The notes under the pieces: model-generated
The model's input: the letters and a program-made list of their open reading frames with translations, nothing else
Told to the model about the DNA's origin: nothing
Database searches by the model: none
Position numbers and translations under genes: made by a program
Assembly: GCA_017561285.1 (NCBI GenBank)
Contig: JAFZDG010000087.1
Location: forward strand, 1 to 10,086
Source of the DNA: Bacteroidaceae bacterium
GTDB taxonomy: Bacteria > Bacteroidota > Bacteroidia > Bacteroidales > Barnesiellaceae_A
DNA: 10,086 nucleotides
Direction of reading: 5' to 3'
In this document: positions 6,310 to 10,086 of the stretch, piece after piece
How the letters are laid out: the number at the start of each line of letters is the position of its first letter
Position numbering within the stretch: the first letter of the stretch is position 1

Positions 6310-7029
6310 ATGAAAAAGAGTTTATTTGTTTTATTGTTTATTGTAGGCACCGTACTTTCTTCTTTGGCCTACAGTACAGTCTATCTCAAAAATGGCAGCA
6401 TCATCAAAGGTGACATACTCGAATACACCCCCGAGCAAAACATCTCATTGAAAACAGCCGATGGCAGTGTATGGGTATTCAATGCCAGCGAGATTATAAG
6501 AATACAAAACAACAATAGTACCGAAAACACAAGTACAGCAACTACAGCACCTTCGCGCTTTACAGCCCCCACCGGATATCGCGGATTCGTTGATGTTATG
6601 TTGCTCAACCTCTCGTGGCAAAACGGCTTTGCATTCAACATCACCACATCGCATGGTTACCAATTCAACCACTATGCCTATTTAGGTGCTGGTATTGGTA
6701 TAGACTTGAGCTACACAGCCGACAAAGAGTGCGTCATACCTATTTTTGCCGAGTTCCGTGGTAATGTGGGCAAAAACCAGCTTCAATTCACCTATGGAGC
6801 ACGCTTGGGTGCAGCCTTTGGCACAGGACTCATTTCATACTATGACCCCATAGACGATATATACGTCAGCGATTATCAATCCGGAGCAGGTCTATACACA
6901 TGTGCAAGCGTAGGTCTACGTATCGCATACAGCCCTAATTTTGCGGTAAATCTCTCACCCGAAATTAGTTTAACACTTGGCTCGTTCTCCAACTTTAGCA
7001 CAGGTTTCCGTTTAGGATTTGAGTTCTGA
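6310..7029 (+). CDS. Predicted outer-membrane beta-barrel protein, paralog 3
   Basis: The 239-residue exported protein has the same architecture as paralog 2. It has a signal peptide (about 1-20, SSLA-YS) and an N-terminal beta domain (22-66; VYLKNGSIIKGDILEY, then SLKTADGSVWVFNASEIIRI). The barrel-like domain has GYRGFV (89-94), TTSHGYQFNH (112-121), LGAGIG (125-130), GNVG (151-154), QFTYGARLG (159-167) and the terminal RLGFEF. The linker (about 67-88) is rich in Asn, Ser and Thr instead of Tyr and Asp, so the linkers have diverged far more than the domains. The N-terminal domains of paralogs 2 and 3 are close (KNGSI.[RK]G[ED]ILEY in both), suggesting duplication of a two-domain gene. It starts 21 bases after paralog 2 and is followed by a strong terminator, making it the last gene of the operon. 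The function is not known. Confidence 0.87.
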   Translation: MKKSLFVLLFIVGTVLSSLAYSTVYLKNGSIIKGDILEYTPEQNISLKTADGSVWVFNASEIIRIQNNNSTENTSTATTAPSRFTAPTGYRGFVDVMLLNLSWQNGFAFNITTSHGYQFNHYAYLGAGIGIDLSYTADKECVIPIFAEFRGNVGKNQLQFTYGARLGAAFGTGLISYYDPIDDIYVSDYQSGAGLYTCASVGLRIAYSPNFAVNLSPEISLTLGSFSNFSTGFRLGFEF

Positions 7030-7051
7030 CATACAGCCAATTATACTACAG

Positions 7052-7081
7052 GAGGGTTGCTCCGCGCAATCCTCTTTTTTT
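7052..7081 (+). terminator. Intrinsic terminator closing the barrel-protein operon
   Basis: GAGGGTTGC (7052-7060) pairs with GCAATCCTC (7066-7074) as a 9-bp stem with one G-U pair and a 5-base loop. Seven Ts (7075-7081) follow directly. It lies just after the stop of paralog 3 and insulates the tgt unit. The AGGAGGG at 7050-7056 resembles a Shine-Dalgarno but is one arm of this stem and has no start codon behind it. Confidence 0.9.
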
Positions 7082-7152
7082 GTAGCCATTTTTCGGCAAT
7101 ATTATTGTGCGATTTTTCTCTCTGTATCGCAACATTTTTCGCATAAAAATCG

Positions 7153-7160
7153 TAACTTTG
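7153..7160 (+). promoter_or_regulatory. Probable -7 element of the tgt promoter
   Basis: TAACTTTG matches the Bacteroidota -7 consensus TAnnTTTG and sits 20 bases before the tgt start. No good TTG is found at the expected -33 position (about 7129-7132, GCAA), so the promoter may be weak or activator-dependent. A 6-bp A/T hairpin (ATTTTT 7134-7139 with AAAAAT 7145-7150) lies just upstream. Confidence 0.5.
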
Positions 7161-7180
7161 TAGCTTAAAACGTTATCAAG

Positions 7181-8311
7181 ATGGATTTCAAGCTACAATA
7201 TACAGCCGAAGGCACCAATGCACGTGCAGGAGTTATCACAACCGACCATGGTGAGATAATGACACCAATCTTTATGCCCGTAGGCACAGTGGGTGCTGTT
7301 AAGGCAGTGCATATGCGCGAAGTGCGCGATGACATAAAGGCCCAAATCATATTGGGCAATACCTACCACCTATATCTCCGTCCCGGCTTGGAGATATTGC
7401 AACGAGCCGGAGGTTTGCACAAATTCAACGGTTGGGAGCGGCCCATTCTCACCGATAGTGGAGGCTTTCAGGTTTTCTCTCTATCGGACATTCGCAAGCT
7501 CACCGAAGAGGGCGCACATTTCCGCTCGCACATCGATGGCTCAAAGCACCTTTTTACCCCCGAAAACAACGTTGATACACAGCGTATCATCGGAGCCGAT
7601 ATTATGATGGCCCTTGACGAATGTACACCCGGCGATGCCGACTATAACTACGCCAAGAAGTCATTGGCATTGACACAGCGATGGCTTATGCGTGGTTGGA
7701 AGCGTTACCAAGAGACCGAAGGCCTATATGGTTACAAGCAAGCCTACTTCCCCATCGTGCAAGGTTGTGTATATCCCGATTTACGCCGAGAGGCTGCCAA
7801 GTTTGTAGCCGACCTGGGTGCAGATGGCAATGCCATAGGAGGATTGGCTGTAGGCGAGCCTACCGAGAAGATGTATGAGATGATAGAGGTTGTCAACGAC
7901 ATACTCCCCACCGACAAGCCTCGATACTTGATGGGTGTGGGTACGCCGGCCAATATACTCGAAGGTATAGACCGAGGAGTAGATATGTTTGATTGCGTGA
8001 TGCCCACCCGCAATGGTCGCAACGGTATGATATTTACCTCGCGAGGCATTATGAATATGCGCAACAAAAAATGGGCCGATGATTTCACCCCGCTCGATGA
8101 AGAGGGCACATCGTATGTCGATATGGCATATACAAAGGCCTATGTGCGCCACCTATTCATAGCCGACGAAATATTGGCTATGCAGATTGCCTCGATACAC
8201 AACCTGGCCTTCTATGTATGGTTGTCGCAAGAGGCGCGCAAACATATCATCGATGGAACCTTTGCATCGTGGAAACGCGAAATGTTGGAACGTGTAACGA
8301 CTCGCTTGTAA
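7181..8311 (+). CDS. tgt: tRNA-guanine (queuine) transglycosylase
   Basis: Tgt swaps guanine 34 for the preQ1 base in the anticodon of tRNAs for Asp, Asn, His and Tyr, the committing step of queuosine modification. The 376-residue length is normal. The TIM-barrel active-site motifs are present: TDSGGFQVFSL (91-101) with Asp92 in the base pocket, DECTP (147-151), VQGCVYPDLRRE (193-204), GGLAVGEP (220-227) and the nucleophile region FDCVMPTRNGRNG with Asp271. The oddity is the C-terminal zinc site. In E. coli Tgt it is ECDCYTC plus a distant His. Here the aligned stretch is EGTSYVD (308-314), so all three cysteines are replaced (Gly309, Ser311, Asp314), while the His in SIHN (His340) remains. 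I believe this loss is common in Bacteroidota Tgt but cannot check. It is probably the first gene of tgt-lptF/G-metG; the permease follows after 18 bases. Confidence 0.97.
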   Translation: MDFKLQYTAEGTNARAGVITTDHGEIMTPIFMPVGTVGAVKAVHMREVRDDIKAQIILGNTYHLYLRPGLEILQRAGGLHKFNGWERPILTDSGGFQVFSLSDIRKLTEEGAHFRSHIDGSKHLFTPENNVDTQRIIGADIMMALDECTPGDADYNYAKKSLALTQRWLMRGWKRYQETEGLYGYKQAYFPIVQGCVYPDLRREAAKFVADLGADGNAIGGLAVGEPTEKMYEMIEVVNDILPTDKPRYLMGVGTPANILEGIDRGVDMFDCVMPTRNGRNGMIFTSRGIMNMRNKKWADDFTPLDEEGTSYVDMAYTKAYVRHLFIADEILAMQIASIHNLAFYVWLSQEARKHIIDGTFASWKREMLERVTTRL

Positions 8312-8329
8312 CATAGGAATATAAAGCAG

Positions 8330-9415
8330 ATGAAATTGAGAAGTCCGTTTAAAATAATCGATTGGTATATTATAAAGAAGTTTCTCGGCTCATACTTCTT
8401 TTCTATTATACTCATCTTGGCTATTACAGTCGTTTTCGACACAAACGAAAAGCTCGATGCTTTTATGAAAGCACCGTTGCGTGCCATTATATTCGATTAT
8501 TTTGCCAATTTCTTACCTTACTTTGCCAACTTATTCAGCCCGCTGTTTGTATTTATTGCAGTGATATTTTTCACCTCAAAGATGGCCGGCAACAGCGAGA
8601 TTATAGCCATTCTTTCGAGTGGAATGAGCTTCAAGAGGCTCTTTCTGCCCTATATGGTATCGGCAGCTGTTATCGCTTCGCTCAATATTGCGCTGAGTTG
8701 CTATATCATCCCGCCATCCAATATTACCCGTATAGAATTTACCAACACATACGTGCGTAATAAACGGGTAGATTATGGCAGCAATATACAGTTTAAAGTA
8801 GAGCCCAATGTAATAGCCTATATAGCCCGATATGACAACAGCAACAAGATGGGCTACCGCTTCTCGTTGGAACGGTTTGAAGGCAAGACACTCAAGTCGC
8901 GCCTTACGGCACAAACCATTACCTACGACTCGGCCTACCAGTGGCACGTGAACAACTATGTTATACGCGACCTTGACGGAATGCGCGAAACCATTACCAA
9001 AGGCAGTCGTCTCGACACAACGATTACCGTCACACCGGCCGATTTTCTTATATCGCCCACCGACTGCGAAACAATGACATCGCCCGAGTTGAAAGAGTAC
9101 ATCTCGCGACAACGTGAAAGAGGTGTAGGTAACATCAAGAGCTTCGAGATAGAGTATCACAAACGTTATGCAATGATAGGTGCAGCCTTTATTCTCACAG
9201 CTATAGGTATGTCGCTATCATCACGCAAGACAAAGGGTGGAACAGGTGTAAATATTGGTGTTGGATTGGTACTGAGTTTCTCTTACATTTTCTTCTCAAC
9301 CATTACATCAACATTTGCCGTTACCGGACTCACATCGCCATTTGTAGCTATGTGGATACCCAATATAATGTACACAATCATCGCGATACTCCTTTATAGG
9401 ACAGCACCCAAATAA
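8330..9415 (+). CDS. LptF/LptG-family lipopolysaccharide export permease
   Basis: LptF and LptG form the membrane part of the LptB2FG transporter, which extracts lipopolysaccharide from the inner membrane and passes it to LptC and the periplasmic bridge. The 361-residue length and topology fit the YjgP/YjgQ family. Predicted membrane segments lie at about 20-36, 63-82, 103-127, 280-296, 308-327 and 338-356. A large periplasmic beta-jellyroll-like region (about 133-270) sits between segments 3 and 4. The cytoplasmic loop EIIAILSSGMSFKRL (90-104) is the family's conserved coupling region to the ATPase. Sequence alone does not tell LptF from LptG, so I give no symbol. The partner permease and LptB are not in the window. 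It begins 18 bases after tgt and ends 30 bases before metG, with no terminator on either side, so it is probably cotranscribed with both. Confidence 0.93.
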   Translation: MKLRSPFKIIDWYIIKKFLGSYFFSIILILAITVVFDTNEKLDAFMKAPLRAIIFDYFANFLPYFANLFSPLFVFIAVIFFTSKMAGNSEIIAILSSGMSFKRLFLPYMVSAAVIASLNIALSCYIIPPSNITRIEFTNTYVRNKRVDYGSNIQFKVEPNVIAYIARYDNSNKMGYRFSLERFEGKTLKSRLTAQTITYDSAYQWHVNNYVIRDLDGMRETITKGSRLDTTITVTPADFLISPTDCETMTSPELKEYISRQRERGVGNIKSFEIEYHKRYAMIGAAFILTAIGMSLSSRKTKGGTGVNIGVGLVLSFSYIFFSTITSTFAVTGLTSPFVAMWIPNIMYTIIAILLYRTAPK

Positions 9416-9445
9416 AAGAAACCAATAATAAAACACTATAAGATT

Positions 9446-10086
9446 ATGGAAAAGAAATTTAAACGCACACTTGTAACAACAGCACTCCCTTATGCCAACG
9501 GTCCTGTACACATTGGTCACTTGGCAGGTGTTTATGTTCCCGCCGATATATATACTCGCTACTTGCGTCTCAAGGGCGAAGAAGTTATTATGATAGGTGG
9601 CTCGGACGAACATGGTGTACCCATTACCATCAAAGCTCGCAAAGAGGGTATTACCCCGCAAGATGTAGTAGATCGTTATCATACAATCATCAAAGATTCA
9701 TTTGCCGAATTTGGTATTTCATTTGACATCTACTCGCGCACATCGAGCAAAATTCACTACGAAACAGCATCGGAATTTTTCCGTACACTCTACGACAAAG
9801 GTGAGTTTATAGAGAAAGTATCGCAACAATACTACGATGAGGAGGCTCAACAATTCCTCGCCGACCGCTATATAACCGGCACATGCCCTCACTGCCACAA
9901 CGAGCGCGCCTATGGCGACCAATGTGAGGCTTGTGGTACATCGCTCAACGCTACCGACTTGATCAACCCCAAATCGGCCATTAGCGGCAGCCAACCCGTA
10001 TTGCGCGACACAAAACACTGGTATCTCCCCCTCGACAAATGGGAGTCATATTTGCGCCAATGGATACTCGAAGGCCACAAAGAGTG
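9446..10086 (+). CDS. metG: Methionine--tRNA ligase, 5' part (runs off the window)
   Basis: MetRS charges methionine onto both initiator and elongator tRNA(Met). The first 213 residues are present and the frame stays open to the window edge; the rest of the gene lies beyond. The class I signature HIGH is at residues 22-25 within LPYANGPVHIGHLAG, followed by the GGSDEHG stretch (51-57). The zinc knuckle of the connective domain shows CPHC (147-150) and CEAC (160-163), the four-cysteine type. The KMSKS loop and anticodon-binding domain would follow outside. The start at 9446 (MEKKFKRTLVTTALPYANG) is the only sensible one, preceded by A/T-rich DNA. It lies 30 bases after the LptF/G-type permease. 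Confidence 0.97.
   Translation, partial: MEKKFKRTLVTTALPYANGPVHIGHLAGVYVPADIYTRYLRLKGEEVIMIGGSDEHGVPITIKARKEGITPQDVVDRYHTIIKDSFAEFGISFDIYSRTSSKIHYETASEFFRTLYDKGEFIEKVSQQYYDEEAQQFLADRYITGTCPHCHNERAYGDQCEACGTSLNATDLINPKSAISGSQPVLRDTKHWYLPLDKWESYLRQWILEGHKE

Noticed and set aside
7050..7056. AGGAGGG as a ribosome binding site
   Set aside because: It is the left arm of the terminator stem, no start codon follows at suitable spacing, and genes here do not use Shine-Dalgarno sequences.
8576..9160. Long minus-strand open frame (194 codons)
   Set aside because: It lies entirely antisense to the well-supported LptF/G permease and shows no recognisable domain; it is a shadow of that gene's codon use.

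Overview
This window reads as a chromosomal housekeeping segment of a Bacteroidota bacterium, most likely order Bacteroidales. Three things point there. Two promoters match the phylum's -33 TTG / -7 TAnnTTTG architecture, each with 20 bp between the elements. No gene start has a convincing Shine-Dalgarno sequence; start codons are preceded by A/T-rich DNA. The protein families (SusC-less TonB receptor, small outer-membrane barrels ending GFEF, cysteine-less Tgt next to an LptF/G permease) are also typical. All nine genes lie on the + strand. I see no mobile element, tRNA, rRNA or CRISPR, and no gene-free stretch exceeds 300 bases (the longest are about 190 and 150 bases).

Layout. (1) 60-1460, dnaA, the replication initiator, closed by a strong intrinsic terminator at 1485-1522. 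(2) 1546-4776, a probable transcription unit starting at a clear promoter. It holds a radical SAM glycyl-radical-enzyme-activase-like protein, a 92-residue protein with an almost purely Asp/Glu tail, and a TonB-dependent outer-membrane receptor. (3) 4880-7081, a self-contained operon: promoter, three tandem paralogous exported proteins with C-terminal barrel-like domains, and an intrinsic terminator. The second and third paralogs carry an extra N-terminal beta-rich 'KNGSI..G.I.EY' domain that the first lacks. (4) 7153-10086, tgt (tRNA queuosine modification), an LptF/LptG-type lipopolysaccharide-export permease and the 5' part of metG, tightly spaced and probably cotranscribed.

Functionally, blocks 1 and 4 are core (replication, tRNA modification, envelope export, tRNA charging). 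Blocks 2 and 3 are envelope-oriented accessory genes. Most worth a second look are the tandem barrel triplet with its shared HGYQ[FI]NH motif, the Tgt that has lost all three zinc-binding cysteines but keeps the histidine, and the radical SAM protein with an extra C-terminal four-cysteine motif and no glycyl radical enzyme beside it. The acidic-tail protein and the divergent DnaA signature are further leads. Nothing here amounts to an obviously new multi-gene system; the barrel triplet is the closest candidate.
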